IMG/VR virus record: IMGVR_UViG_3300027851_000001
Location: 1-59,658 of that record
Reading direction: 5' to 3' (one strand)
Origin: a virus
DNA: 59,658 nt
Made by a program: the position numbers and the translations under genes
Notes under the pieces: model-generated
What the model saw: the letters and a program-made list of their open reading frames with translations, nothing else
Database searches by the model: none
What the model was told of the DNA's origin: nothing
Shown: positions 26,284 to 33,960 of the stretch, piece by piece
Layout: each line of letters starts with the position of its first letter
How positions within the stretch are numbered: position 1 is the first letter of the stretch

Positions 26284-26493
26284 TCAACAGGGTTTCTTAC
26301 CCTTGACCATGCCGCCGGCCTTGTACGGCGTGGCTTTCTTGGTCTGGGGGAAGAAAAAGTCCGAGTAGGACATGGTTTTCTCGGGCGCCTTGGGTTTCGG
26401 CGGTGCCGGGGCGGGCGCTGGCTGCGCCGTGGTGGCGGCTTCCTGGGCGGCGAGTTGTTTGCCGCGGAGGCCGGAAAGTTTTTCGGTGGCCAT
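26284..26493 (-). CDS. Small basic protein with C-terminal K-P-C (69 aa)
   Basis: A start at 26493 (M-A-T-E-K-L-S-G-L) gives a Pro/Ala/Lys-rich, probably disordered protein ending G-G-M-V-K-G-K-K-P-C. The last three residues and preceding basic pattern match the unlinked 49-aa protein at 30626-30775. A fixed terminal cysteine may be a crosslink, thioester or metal site in the virion; this is speculation. It overlaps the upstream gene by one base. Confidence 0.6.
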   Translation of the reverse strand: MATEKLSGLRGKQLAAQEAATTAQPAPAPAPPKPKAPEKTMSYSDFFFPQTKKATPYKAGGMVKGKKPC

Positions 26494-26726
26494 CAGAGCA
26501 CCCCGCGGATCTTCGTGGCAGCGGTGCCGGTGGCCAGCACCTCGACAGCACACACCTCCAGCATGGTGCCAGCCGGCACGGACTCGAACAGGGCCGTGGC
26601 ACCGCCCAAGCGGTGGCGGATGGTGATGTTGCCCGCGCCGCCGATCCACAGCTTGCGCACGCGCTGGAAGGTGGTGCCGTCTGCGGGGGTGATGGCGAAA
26701 GATTCTGTTCCGGTTTCGCTGCTCAT
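26493..26726 (-). CDS. Small beta-rich head protein, spike-base-like (77 aa)
   Basis: The protein is a beta sandwich-like pattern (R-V-R-K-L-W-I-G-G-A-G-N-I-T-I) followed by V-P-A-G-T-M-L and A-T-K-I-R-G-V-L. This order recalls head spike-base proteins of transfer agents and phages (from memory, low certainty). Located between portal and scaffold genes. Confidence 0.5.
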   Translation of the reverse strand: MSSETGTESFAITPADGTTFQRVRKLWIGGAGNITIRHRLGGATALFESVPAGTMLEVCAVEVLATGTAATKIRGVL

Positions 26727-26750
26727 GTCAGGCTCCTGTGATTTGGTTCG

Positions 26751-26969
26751 TTACAACAGTGGTTCGCCGGTGTACGTGCACCAGCTTTTGCGCGCTCGTG
26801 CCCACGCGCCCATGAATTTCGCAACCGGCGTTGTTTGTGGCTGCGCATAGAAGCCCTCCGCCGCTGAGTCGAACGCATCCGCGCACAGCCGCAGCTCGTG
26901 CTCCAGAGGGAGATTGTCGGCATTCGCTCTTTCGCGCATGGCGTCGGAGAGGGTGGTCCCGGTTGGCAC
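26751..26969 (-). CDS. Small helical protein next to portal (72 aa)
   Basis: GTG at 26969 is preceded by CAGGAGCTTAACG, and the start comes 2 bases after the portal stop. The sequence is mostly helical with Trp and Cys near the end (K-S-W-C-T-Y-T-G-E-P-L-L). Function unknown; possibly a head-completion factor. Confidence 0.55.
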   Translation of the reverse strand: MPTGTTLSDAMRERANADNLPLEHELRLCADAFDSAAEGFYAQPQTTPVAKFMGAWARARKSWCTYTGEPLL

Positions 26970-26971
26970 CG

Positions 26972-29026
26972 TTAAGCTCCTGTGGTTCGACTGGTTACGG
27001 TGTTGGCGTCGCGGCCACCGGCCACGGACCCATCGGGGTTCTCTGCGCGACCGTTCGGGGCGCTCGGCCCCTGCGGTGCGGCTGCCTCGGCCATGGTTTT
27101 CTGCCGCTGCAGCTCGTCCATGATCTCCAGGCGCTCGTTGGTCGGCACGATGTCGTCGGTGGGCATGGCCAGCCCCTTGGCCACTTCGCGCAGGATGGCC
27201 GCGCGGCCCTTGACGCCCACGATCTGGCTGTCGATCGGGTTGGCGGTGGCTTGCAGGAACTCGACCCGGCGCACGTTGAGTTGTTCGCGGTTGGCCAGCG
27301 TCACAGCGCCGCGCGGAATGACCTCGCAGTCGCCCTTGATGCTCTCGTCGTCCACGTACTGCATGTTCCAGATGTACTGCGCCGTCACGGTCGGGCCGAT
27401 GACGTCGAAGTCAATGTGCATGATGGTCTGGCGGATACCCTTGCCGGCCGAGCCCATGAGCATGGACAGGCCCGACGCGGTGCGCCCGGCGCCGCCCACC
27501 TGCCCGTCGCCGTAGACGTAGGCCGGGATGCCGGACTGTTCGTCGGCCATGCGAGCGAAGCGCTCGTACACGGCCATCAGCTGACCGCTGCGGTCCTCGG
27601 GCTGGTTGAAGCGGATCGCTGGCTGCCCCGAGCCCATCGGGTCGGTCTTGGTCTGCCAGATCTTCCATGGGAACATCTTGGTGATGACCTCCCCCTCGGC
27701 GAGCCGGTCGCGTGTGACTTCCACCTGGGGCCCGGAAGCGATGCCCATGTTGTTGGCCAGCGAGCGCGCGGCGGCGTTGCACATGGCCTGCACGTCCTCG
27801 ATCAGCTCCGGGTAGCTCACGCCCCACAGCGCGCCGGGCGCCTTGACGGCGCTGGTCATGCGGTACGGTTTGTCACCCAGCGGGTCGTAGTTGAGGGTCG
27901 CCTTGATGACCCAGCGGCCCACGACCCACACGTTGGCGTCGTACATCTTGGCGGTGTCCGGCACCTCGGCCGAGGTCAGACCCCAGTCGATCAGGTCCTG
28001 GCCGGAGACACGGCCCCAGAACTCCAGCGCGTCGTACTTGCTGCTGTCGGTGCGCCAGATGCTGTACTTGTTCTCCAGCTGCGCCTTGGTGTGCTCGGCG
28101 GACCACAGCCACTCGGAACTGCTGCCCTCGCTGAGCACCGCGCGGATGGCGCCGTCGTCGTAGCCCGGCACGCCGATGAGGTCGGACAGGTCGGCCTCGG
28201 CAAGGCGGTGGTGCTCCAGGCAGTAGCCCTCGGTCAGGCGGGTCAGGCCCGGCTCCGGGTAGAAGCGGAACGGGTCCACGCGCCTGTAAGTGGGCACTAA
28301 CTTCTCTTGCACCTTCGGTGTGTATGAGCCATCCGTGCCACGTGCCCACTCCAGCTGCCGCACGCGGCGGACCTCGGGGCCCTTCAGCACTGCTGCCGGG
28401 TACGTGGCCAAGTCGCTGATGAAGGCGTTGAACGCGTCCACCATGCCGCCCTCGGCGAACTGGTCGTCGATCTGGCGCTTCATCGCCGTGGCGCGGTCGC
28501 TGGCGTCGTCCAGCACCTGATTGCGGATGTCCTCCTGCGCCTGTTCTTCCAGGGCCGCCATGACCAGCGGGTCCAGCGGCGTGCCGCTCTGGATGAGCGC
28601 GATGACCTTCTGCCCCATCACCTCGGTGACGCGCTGCAGGCTCTCGGGGTTGACGTCAGGGTTGGCGGTCGGCTTCAGGTCGAAGGGGACGATGCCCTGG
28701 TCCAGCAGGATGTCGCGCAGCCAGCTCTCGGCACCGCGGCATTTGGTCGCCGTGACCATCATGAAGATGGCGCTGCCGCCCTCCTCGTTGATGGCGGCCA
28801 GCTTGTCGGGCTCGTACTCGCCGGAGCGCTGGCGCAGCGCCTTGAGCATCTTGGTCTCGATCGGCTGTTTGGCGTCCCGGGCCGCTTCCCAGCAGCGTCG
28901 CACGTGGGCGGCGAGGCCCGTGAGCACCGGGATCTGCTGGCGAAGCTCGGCGTCGCGTGCCTCTTGCGCTCGGGCGTCGTCAGCGTCGAGCTGGCTACCG
29001 GATTTGATGACGACGAGGCCGGGCAT
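26972..29026 (-). CDS. Portal protein (684 aa)
   Basis: Length and order match podovirus portals. The N-terminal helical region has A-A-R-D-A-K-Q-P-I-E-T-K-M-L-K and G-G-S-A-I-F-M-M-V-T-A-T-K; a stem/clip region (G-Y-C-L-E-H-H-R-L-A-E-A-D-L) and P-A-Y-V-Y-G-D-G-Q-V-G-G-A-G-R-T-A-S-G follow, the latter highly characteristic of podovirus portals. It would form the dodecameric DNA gate that docks the terminase. A promoter with a perfect palindrome lies just upstream (29055-29083). Confidence 0.85.
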   Translation of the reverse strand: MPGLVVIKSGSQLDADDARAQEARDAELRQQIPVLTGLAAHVRRCWEAARDAKQPIETKMLKALRQRSGEYEPDKLAAINEEGGSAIFMMVTATKCRGAESWLRDILLDQGIVPFDLKPTANPDVNPESLQRVTEVMGQKVIALIQSGTPLDPLVMAALEEQAQEDIRNQVLDDASDRATAMKRQIDDQFAEGGMVDAFNAFISDLATYPAAVLKGPEVRRVRQLEWARGTDGSYTPKVQEKLVPTYRRVDPFRFYPEPGLTRLTEGYCLEHHRLAEADLSDLIGVPGYDDGAIRAVLSEGSSSEWLWSAEHTKAQLENKYSIWRTDSSKYDALEFWGRVSGQDLIDWGLTSAEVPDTAKMYDANVWVVGRWVIKATLNYDPLGDKPYRMTSAVKAPGALWGVSYPELIEDVQAMCNAAARSLANNMGIASGPQVEVTRDRLAEGEVITKMFPWKIWQTKTDPMGSGQPAIRFNQPEDRSGQLMAVYERFARMADEQSGIPAYVYGDGQVGGAGRTASGLSMLMGSAGKGIRQTIMHIDFDVIGPTVTAQYIWNMQYVDDESIKGDCEVIPRGAVTLANREQLNVRRVEFLQATANPIDSQIVGVKGRAAILREVAKGLAMPTDDIVPTNERLEIMDELQRQKTMAEAAAPQGPSAPNGRAENPDGSVAGGRDANTVTSRTTGA

Positions 29027-29054
29027 GGGCGGTCCTGTGGGTGAAGGTGCCCAG

Positions 29055-29083
29055 AGTGTAACGGAAGTGAGCCCTCACTTCAA
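29055..29083 (-). promoter_or_regulatory. Late promoter upstream of portal, with AAGTGAG palindrome
   Basis: On the minus strand TTGAAG (29083-29078) and TACACT (29060-29055) are 17 bases apart. The region AAGTGAG-GG-CTCACTT, a perfect 7-base-arm palindrome, overlaps the -35 and spacer and may be an operator. The sequence starting CCCTGTTGA is repeated at 30601-30634 ahead of the spike gene. Confidence 0.55.
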
Positions 29084-29104
29084 CAGGGCGACTTCTGGGC
29101 TATC

Positions 29105-29131
29105 AAAAAGCCCGCACTGTGCGGGCTTTTT
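29105..29131 (-). terminator. Bidirectional rho-independent terminator after the spike gene
   Basis: AAAAAGCCCGCA-CTG-TGCGGGCTTTTT is a long perfect stem with A and T runs at both sides, the strongest terminator in the late arm. It lies 55 bases after the spike stop and before the portal promoter, so it would insulate the spike cassette from the head genes. Confidence 0.85.
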
Positions 29132-29186
29132 GGGGGCGTCGGTGCAGACTGGATCGGGGATGGTGGGGGTGCTTGCGGAGGGGCTG

Positions 29187-30569
29187 TCAATTGGCGGCTT
29201 GAGCCGCCATAGCAACATACCCAATAGTCTTCGGATGTGTGCCATCCCCCGTATACCCAGCCTTCCAGATTCCAATGGTGTTTTCTGACTCAACAGCCAG
29301 CGCCACATCCAATACCTCAGAAACATATTGAGGAAAAGAGCGTAACCACTCGTTATATAGATGCCGAATGCTCAATACACCGCCGACAAAGTTTGCCCCG
29401 TTCGGAGTTTGATTTACTTCTGTGACAAAGCCATCCGTCGATGATGTTCTAGGTGGAAGCGTAGCGACTTTTACATCAATACCAGCGGCTGCAAGGTGCT
29501 TCCAAAATGCCGTCATCCTCGCTTGTATGAGCGCAAGTGCAACTCCGTTAATCATGTCGTTTGTGCCAAACTGACAAACTGCATGTGTTGCCCCGTAGGT
29601 AAGATTAATGACCTTGGCTGGATCACTCACCGGGTCAAATGTTGGAACTCCTCTACCTGGGTAACCAAGTTGCAAGAAAGGCACTTTTTTGCTAACGCAA
29701 TATCTTGCAATCCACCCCCCGGAACTGAGATTACTTGAGTCTTCTTGCCCATTCGCAATAGAGTCTCCGAAAGAAACATATACGTCGCCGGAATAGCTTG
29801 ATTTCCCTACGACAGCCAGCGGGGCGTAAATGTACCCGTTACTTGTGCCAAGCCCCGTGTTGTCCAGCAGTGTCCTGTCAACGCCACCATTGTCTGCCCA
29901 TGAATCCCTTAGCCCGGCAGGGAATTGGCTCAAGTCACCAAAGAGTGTTGAGCTTCTACAAGCCATATTTCCAGAAGCCAGCGTAACATACGTGCGCAAA
30001 TATAGTGCGTCTGCAGAAACTGGCGGAGTGGACGGTCCGCTATATTCAATAGGAACAATATTTGTTTTTACAACTTCACCTGGCTTTATCGTTCTACTTG
30101 TAGTGCCATCCGGGAATGTGAGCTGTATCTTTGTTCCGCTTTGCAGTTCAATTGCGGATTTAATGGTTATATCGACACTGCCAGGATTGTCGAAATAAAC
30201 AGCAATTCCTATCAACGCAGTCTGTGGAATGAGCGCCATTCGCACCATGTGCGATGTTACGGCCTTGCTGCTTATGGATAGACCACTTGGGCGACCAAGC
30301 GGAACGCCTCCATCGAAGTAATCTAGACCGCTTTTGAACCCAATCCCCGCCCGCATCTGAACCTTCTGCGCGCTGGTAGGCTCAGACCCGCCGATTGCTA
30401 GGCCGGTGGGGGTCAGGGCGACCATGGCCATGGCCGTGGGGTTCGCATGGTCCAGCACCGCGCCGCCCAGGTCCCGGTCGACCCCCGTGTTGTCCGTGTA
30501 ACCGACGAGCTTGCCGGTGATGCTGTCGTAGAGCAGCGGGCTGCGGGAGTCGGCGGTGTGAACGGGCAT
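29187..30569 (-). CDS. Tail spike/receptor-binding protein with SGNH esterase domain (460 aa)
   Basis: About 65 N-terminal residues are encoded by GC-rich DNA and resemble a phage virion-binding start (L-L-Y-D-S-I-T-G-K). From about residue 66 the DNA becomes clearly AT-richer. The C-terminal half is an SGNH hydrolase: F-G-D-S-I (Ser270), L-G-Y-P-G-R-G (about 301), F-G-T-N-D (334-338) and D-G-T-H-P (His445) provide the Ser, Gly, Asn and Asp/His blocks in order. This suggests deacetylation or ester cleavage of host capsule or O-antigen. The gene has its own promoter and terminator and interrupts the usual portal neighbourhood, so recent acquisition or domain swapping is likely. A host-modifying enzyme expressed in the cell is the alternative to a virion spike. 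Confidence 0.75.
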   Translation of the reverse strand: MPVHTADSRSPLLYDSITGKLVGYTDNTGVDRDLGGAVLDHANPTAMAMVALTPTGLAIGGSEPTSAQKVQMRAGIGFKSGLDYFDGGVPLGRPSGLSISSKAVTSHMVRMALIPQTALIGIAVYFDNPGSVDITIKSAIELQSGTKIQLTFPDGTTSRTIKPGEVVKTNIVPIEYSGPSTPPVSADALYLRTYVTLASGNMACRSSTLFGDLSQFPAGLRDSWADNGGVDRTLLDNTGLGTSNGYIYAPLAVVGKSSYSGDVYVSFGDSIANGQEDSSNLSSGGWIARYCVSKKVPFLQLGYPGRGVPTFDPVSDPAKVINLTYGATHAVCQFGTNDMINGVALALIQARMTAFWKHLAAAGIDVKVATLPPRTSSTDGFVTEVNQTPNGANFVGGVLSIRHLYNEWLRSFPQYVSEVLDVALAVESENTIGIWKAGYTGDGTHPKTIGYVAMAAQAAN

Positions 30570-30600
30570 GGTGGAGCGCTCCGGGTGGTGTGACCCGGCT

Positions 30601-30629
30601 ATGTTACACGGAGTGGGCGCTCACATCAA
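30601..30629 (-). promoter_or_regulatory. Promoter upstream of the spike gene
   Basis: TTGATG (30629-30624) and TAACAT (30606-30601) are 17 bases apart on the minus strand, 31 bases before the spike ATG. It aligns with the portal promoter (CCCTGTTGA, then A/T, GTGAG, G/C, GC, and CCGT further on). The -35 overlaps the Cys-stop codons of the 49-aa gene. Confidence 0.5.
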
Positions 30630-30775
30630 CAGGGCTTGCGGCCCTTGGCCGGCGTCTTATGCAAACCCTCCTTCTTTTCGCCTCGGGCGTAGGCGGCCTT
30701 GCCCATCTTTTTCTCGGCGGCTTCTTCGCGCTTGGACTCTTTGGCGGCGAAGGGGAACGGTTTTTTCGTGGCCAT
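30626..30775 (-). CDS. Small basic protein with C-terminal K-P-C (49 aa)
   Basis: A Lys/Ala/Glu-rich product starting M-A-T-K-K-P-F-P-F and ending K-G-R-K-P-C. It shares the start (M-A-T) and the K-G-x-K-P-C end with the 69-aa protein at 26284-26493. A GGAGCCCCCC ribosome site precedes the ATG. Too short for a family call; conservation of the ends suggests a virion-assembly tag or small structural protein. Confidence 0.6.
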   Translation of the reverse strand: MATKKPFPFAAKESKREEAAEKKMGKAAYARGEKKEGLHKTPAKGRKPC

Positions 30776-30810
30776 GGGGGGCTCCTTAAAGAGGGTTGGT
30801 TGTGGCGCAG

Positions 30811-31209
30811 CTACGCTGCTGTCTGCCGGGCGTATTCTGCCATCAGCTCCTGCGCGATGGACTGTATCGCGTACGCCTCCTGCTCGGTACCTGGGTGGGT
30901 CTCTCCGATGCGTTCGGCGTAGTTCTGCCAGATGTGCACGGCCTCGTGCACCAGCAGTCCGGCGATCTCGATGCCCGAGCGCCCCTCGCAACTGCCCAGA
31001 CACACGACGCACACGAGGTTGTTCTGTTTGTTGGTCATCACATGCGCGGTGGCGTCCGCATGCGTCGAACTGAGAAAGGGCGCGGAACCAGCCGGGATGC
31101 CGCAGTGTCGGAGCGCGTCGTGGAACTGCTCCTCGCTCAGGCACAGCGCCAGATAGGGCCCGGGCGCCGCGATGCGCCTGTCTAGCCATGTTACTTTTTG
31201 TTTTGCCAT
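30811..31209 (-). CDS. Small metallopeptidase-like protein (132 aa)
   Basis: A start at 31209 (M-A-K-Q-K-V-T-W) is chosen over the longer ORF whose N-terminus is encoded by the GTGTGTGC repeat. The core G-L-L-V-H-E-A-V-H-I-W has an H-E-x-x-H zinc motif, with a downstream E-Q-E-A-Y-A-I-Q helix that could give the third ligand. Such proteins occur next to terminases in some podoviruses; a prohead-maturation role is possible but unproven. Confidence 0.65.
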   Translation of the reverse strand: MAKQKVTWLDRRIAAPGPYLALCLSEEQFHDALRHCGIPAGSAPFLSSTHADATAHVMTNKQNNLVCVVCLGSCEGRSGIEIAGLLVHEAVHIWQNYAERIGETHPGTEQEAYAIQSIAQELMAEYARQTAA

Positions 31210-31236
31210 GTGCGTGTGTGCGTGTGTGCGTGTGGT
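31207..31236. repeat. GTGTGTGC microsatellite-like tract
   Basis: About three short tandem units of GTGTGTGC or TGCGTG lie at the junction between the end of TerL (31236) and the start of the metallopeptidase-like gene (31209). Slippage here would alter only the spacer. Confidence 0.6.
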
Positions 31237-32681
31237 CAGGTCCAGGCGGCGTACGATTTGCGTTGTATGGGGAGAGCCCGCTGGTCGTCCATGGCGCCGG
31301 AAATCTGTGCATCCGCGTGCAGGCACAGGTACTGGGCCGCATCCGAGATGTGCGAGGAGTTGTTCTTCTCCGGCGTGTCCTCGAACTCGCCGTTGGTTTT
31401 CAGCTTATACCGGTACCCGCCACGCATGGCGTTGATCAGCACACGGCAGCTGGGGTCCACGAGGAAGCCGGCACCTGCGTCCACCTGCCTGTTGAGGAAC
31501 TGCTCCACCGCGGTGATGCGCGCGATGATCGAGTTGGTCTTGGCCGGGATCGCTTTGAACCCTTCCTTGCGTAAGACGTCGTACACCGTCTGCTCGTCGG
31601 TCTGGGCTCGGGCCGTGCCGGCGGGGTCTCCGATGACCAGCACTGGGCAGCCGGGGAACGAGCTCGCGAGTTCGGGTTTCAGGATGGTCCGCAGGAACCT
31701 CAGCAGCCCCATGCCGTCCGAGGTCAGCGAGCGGAAGATCAGCAGGCGGCCCATGGCGTCCAGCTGTCCGATGACGGCGGACGGGTTCAGGCCGAAGTCC
31801 ATGCCGATGAGCAGCGGGCGCAGACCGTTGGCGATGTGGCGCAGCGGCTGCTTGGCGACGTGGAAGTCGGTGTCGAACGAGCGGAACACGGCCTGCCCGG
31901 CAAGACTCTTGCCGAACTTGCTGTGGATGTACACGTCGATGTAATCCTGGCTCTTTCCCTTGGCCAGATCCTCGTAGTAGTTCGAGGGCAGGTAGTGCAC
32001 CCAGTCGGCTTCCTGCGACATGCCCGAGGGCTGGATGGTGATGTGCACGTTGTCCGGCGGCGCGCTCAGCAGGCGCTCCCAGTACGTGTCCATGTCCGGC
32101 GGGTTGCTCATTCCCCACACATGCCGGTTGCTCGCGCCCGTGTCGGTGACGCAGCCCTGGATGGGGTGCCCCTTGGCGTCGGTGCCCCACTCCGGCTTGT
32201 GCGGCACCATCATACCGTCCGGGTACCGGCCGAGACGACCCTGGAGCGCCTCGAACACGTCCGGGTTCAACTCGCGGAATTCCTCCACCACGGCGAAACT
32301 GGCCTGCAGCGAGAGCAGCCGGCGCACGTCGTTGGAGTCGTCCAGGCCCCGGAACATGACCTCGCACTCCACGTCGTCCATCCGGAGAATGAACCGGTAG
32401 CCCGTTTTCTCGTAGACACCCGCCAAGCCGTCCGGGAACCACTTCAGAAAGTCGGGGATCGAGGTGTCCCGCAGCTGTTCACGCGTCTGCCGGATCCAGA
32501 TGCAGCGGGAACGACGGATGCCGTCGCGACAGGGCGCCATTCGCTTGGCATGATACAAAATCTTTATGATGCCGGCAGTTGTTTTGGTGCTCCCCACACA
32601 TCCCACGGCGAGGGATATGAACGATTCGCTCAAAAAGAAGGGGGTTAGCGACGGAACGGGTGAGTAGGCCGTGTTGCTCAC
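31236..32681 (-). CDS. terL: Terminase large subunit (481 aa)
   Basis: GTG at 32681 overlaps the TerS stop (GTGA) and removes a 95-residue out-of-frame tail from the longer ORF. The ATPase domain has a Walker A-like G-C-V-G-S-T-K-T (residues 27-34) and a V-V-E-E Walker B (F-A-V-V-E-E-F). The nuclease domain has M-D-F-G-L, V-I-G-D-P-A-G and S-H-I-S-D-A, giving the acidic triad. The protein packages DNA through the portal. Length is normal for podovirus TerL. Confidence 0.9.
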   Translation of the reverse strand: MSNTAYSPVPSLTPFFLSESFISLAVGCVGSTKTTAGIIKILYHAKRMAPCRDGIRRSRCIWIRQTREQLRDTSIPDFLKWFPDGLAGVYEKTGYRFILRMDDVECEVMFRGLDDSNDVRRLLSLQASFAVVEEFRELNPDVFEALQGRLGRYPDGMMVPHKPEWGTDAKGHPIQGCVTDTGASNRHVWGMSNPPDMDTYWERLLSAPPDNVHITIQPSGMSQEADWVHYLPSNYYEDLAKGKSQDYIDVYIHSKFGKSLAGQAVFRSFDTDFHVAKQPLRHIANGLRPLLIGMDFGLNPSAVIGQLDAMGRLLIFRSLTSDGMGLLRFLRTILKPELASSFPGCPVLVIGDPAGTARAQTDEQTVYDVLRKEGFKAIPAKTNSIIARITAVEQFLNRQVDAGAGFLVDPSCRVLINAMRGGYRYKLKTNGEFEDTPEKNNSSHISDAAQYLCLHADAQISGAMDDQRALPIQRKSYAAWT

Positions 32682-33289
32682 GAAATTGCGTCCTCGCCGG
32701 CGTATTCGTACTCCGCATCTTCCTCGAAAAACACGTTGGAGGAGCGTTTTTCGGTGGGCGGAGGGATATCCGGTGCTTGTGCAGCCTCTCGAGGGGCTCC
32801 GGGGAGGGTGATTGTCGGCACCTCGATCACATCCTGCAGCTTTTTCACCGCCAGAGCGTTCTGGTTCGACTGAATTTCGAGCCCCGCGCTCGGGATGTTG
32901 ATCGTGATGCTGTATCCGGCACCTGCGGACTGCACTGCGGCCGCTTTTGGCTTCAGTCCGGCCCATTCGACGAGGTTTTCGAGCATTTTCACCCGCGCAG
33001 GACCGGCAACGTCCGGGTCTTTGACCAGCGCATGGGCGATCGGCAGCAGATCCTCGGCCAGCACCTGTGATTTGGCGGCAAAGGAGAACCCGTTTTCGGT
33101 GAGATCCTTGGTGTACGCGCCCACGTACCGTTGAAAGGTCGGGTTGGTTTCAATCCGGGCGTACTCGGACGGCAGGATGGCCTCTGCAGCCAGCACGGTG
33201 GCGATGGGTTCGTTGGCCCCGACCGCGTTTCGGGCGACAGCCAGCGCCAGCTCACGCAGGGTTTGGTCGGCAATCAGGGCATGGTTCAT
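32678..33289 (-). CDS. Terminase small subunit-like protein (203 aa)
   Basis: First gene of the late arm, coupled to TerL by GTGA. The N-terminal helical half (L-A-L-A-V-A-R-N-A-V-G-A-N) would hold DNA binding, and an acidic end (E-E-D-A-E-Y-E-Y-A-G-E-D) would contact TerL. Identification is mostly by position and general character. No Shine-Dalgarno sequence is visible before the ATG; see the possible leaderless promoter. Confidence 0.65.
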   Translation of the reverse strand: MNHALIADQTLRELALAVARNAVGANEPIATVLAAEAILPSEYARIETNPTFQRYVGAYTKDLTENGFSFAAKSQVLAEDLLPIAHALVKDPDVAGPARVKMLENLVEWAGLKPKAAAVQSAGAGYSITINIPSAGLEIQSNQNALAVKKLQDVIEVPTITLPGAPREAAQAPDIPPPTEKRSSNVFFEEDAEYEYAGEDAIS

Positions 33290-33295
33290 GCGTGG

Positions 33296-33324
33296 AATGT
33301 ATCAAAAATCTCGGCGGCTGGGAA
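33296..33324 (-). promoter_or_regulatory. Possible leaderless promoter of the terminase operon
   Basis: TTCCCA (33324-33319) and TACATT (33301-33296) are 17 bases apart on the minus strand. Seven bases after the -10 box is the A of the TerS ATG, so transcription could begin at the start codon. This would explain the missing ribosome site. The -35 is weak. Confidence 0.35.
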
Positions 33325-33507
33325 ATGTGAGTGGTCACACCGGACTCGAAAAATAGCCGGGCGGATTTTTTGCGCATCTTTGTACGCAAACGCGTGTAAA
33401 CGAAGCGGACTCTATTTTTTCCGGGCGCTCTACGCGGAGGGGATAAGACACCCGGGGTGGGGTGGCCGCTTGACGGGTGTGCCCCCTCCCCCCCCCCTAC
33501 CCACCTT

Positions 33508-33520
33508 AACTACTATCACC
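33508..33520 (+). repeat. AACTACTATCA repeat, copy 1
   Basis: AACTACTATCACC, the first of five copies of an 11-14 bp direct repeat (others at 34134, 34156, 35395 and 35439). It is located about 30 bases upstream of the -10 box at 33551, where a regulator would act. Confidence 0.6.
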
Positions 33521-33527
33521 ATTCCAC

Positions 33528-33556
33528 TCGCAAGTCAAGCCAGCCTGTCATATAAT
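33528..33556 (+). promoter_or_regulatory. Promoter for the first early genes
   Basis: A consensus TATAAT at 33551-33556 lies 42 bases before the ATG at 33599. The -35 at 33528 (TCGCAA) is poor, so an activator may be needed; the nearby AACTACTATCACC repeat is a candidate site. Confidence 0.4.
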
Positions 33557-33598
33557 CAAGGCTCGGGACCACTACTTATTCACGTAAAGGAAACCACC

Positions 33599-33784
33599 AT
33601 GAAAAGCCCTACCCTTTTCCCTTCCATTGTCTCGGACGACAACACCTCCACGCGCGCCCTGATCGCGGATGACGTCATGACATTCGGGTACCATGATGCT
33701 GCCGTTATCGCACGTAGGCAGCGCAAGCTGTGTTTCACGCTTGCGTACTTTCTTATTTTCGGCCGCGCACCTCGGAGCCTATGA
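33599..33784 (+). CDS. Small early protein (61 aa)
   Basis: The start follows ACTTATTCACGTAAAGGAAACCACC, a variant of the recurring early ribosome leader. The product has a helical C-terminus with basic residues (A-R-R-Q-R-K-L). Function unknown. It overlaps the next gene by ATGA. Confidence 0.6.
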   Translation: MKSPTLFPSIVSDDNTSTRALIADDVMTFGYHDAAVIARRQRKLCFTLAYFLIFGRAPRSL

Positions 33785-33960
33785 TGTCCATATCCAGCCA
33801 GAACATCCGGAGTATCAACAACATCAGGCGCGAGACGCTGCGCCGGCGCGAGACGGAGCGCACGAGCGAGGTGGCACGCATGGCCACCGACCTACAGCGG
33901 CAAGGGCTAACCCGCACCGAAGCGCTAAAAACTGCAGAGCGGCTGGTCCCCCATGTTTAA
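33781..33960 (+). CDS. Small basic helical protein (59 aa)
   Basis: Very Arg-rich (R-R-E-T-L-R-R-R-E-T-E-R) with a G-L-T-R-T-E-A-L-K-T-A-E segment resembling a short helix-turn-helix. It could bind nucleic acid, but I recognise no family. The start overlaps the upstream stop (ATGA). Confidence 0.55.
   Translation: MMSISSQNIRSINNIRRETLRRRETERTSEVARMATDLQRQGLTRTEALKTAERLVPHV

Larger units (their letters stand above)
33290..33598. other. Divergent intergenic region between late and early arms
   Basis: About 310 bases without a gene. It holds the terminase promoter on the minus strand, a run of ten C residues (33488-33497), one copy of AACTACTATCACC (33508-33520) and a TATAAT (33551-33556) for the plus strand. 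It is the switch region from which the two arms diverge. Confidence 0.65.

Noticed and set aside
33488-33497. Run of ten C as a phase-variable switch
   Set aside because: It is intergenic, not inside a gene or between promoter boxes. Length could vary without obvious effect.
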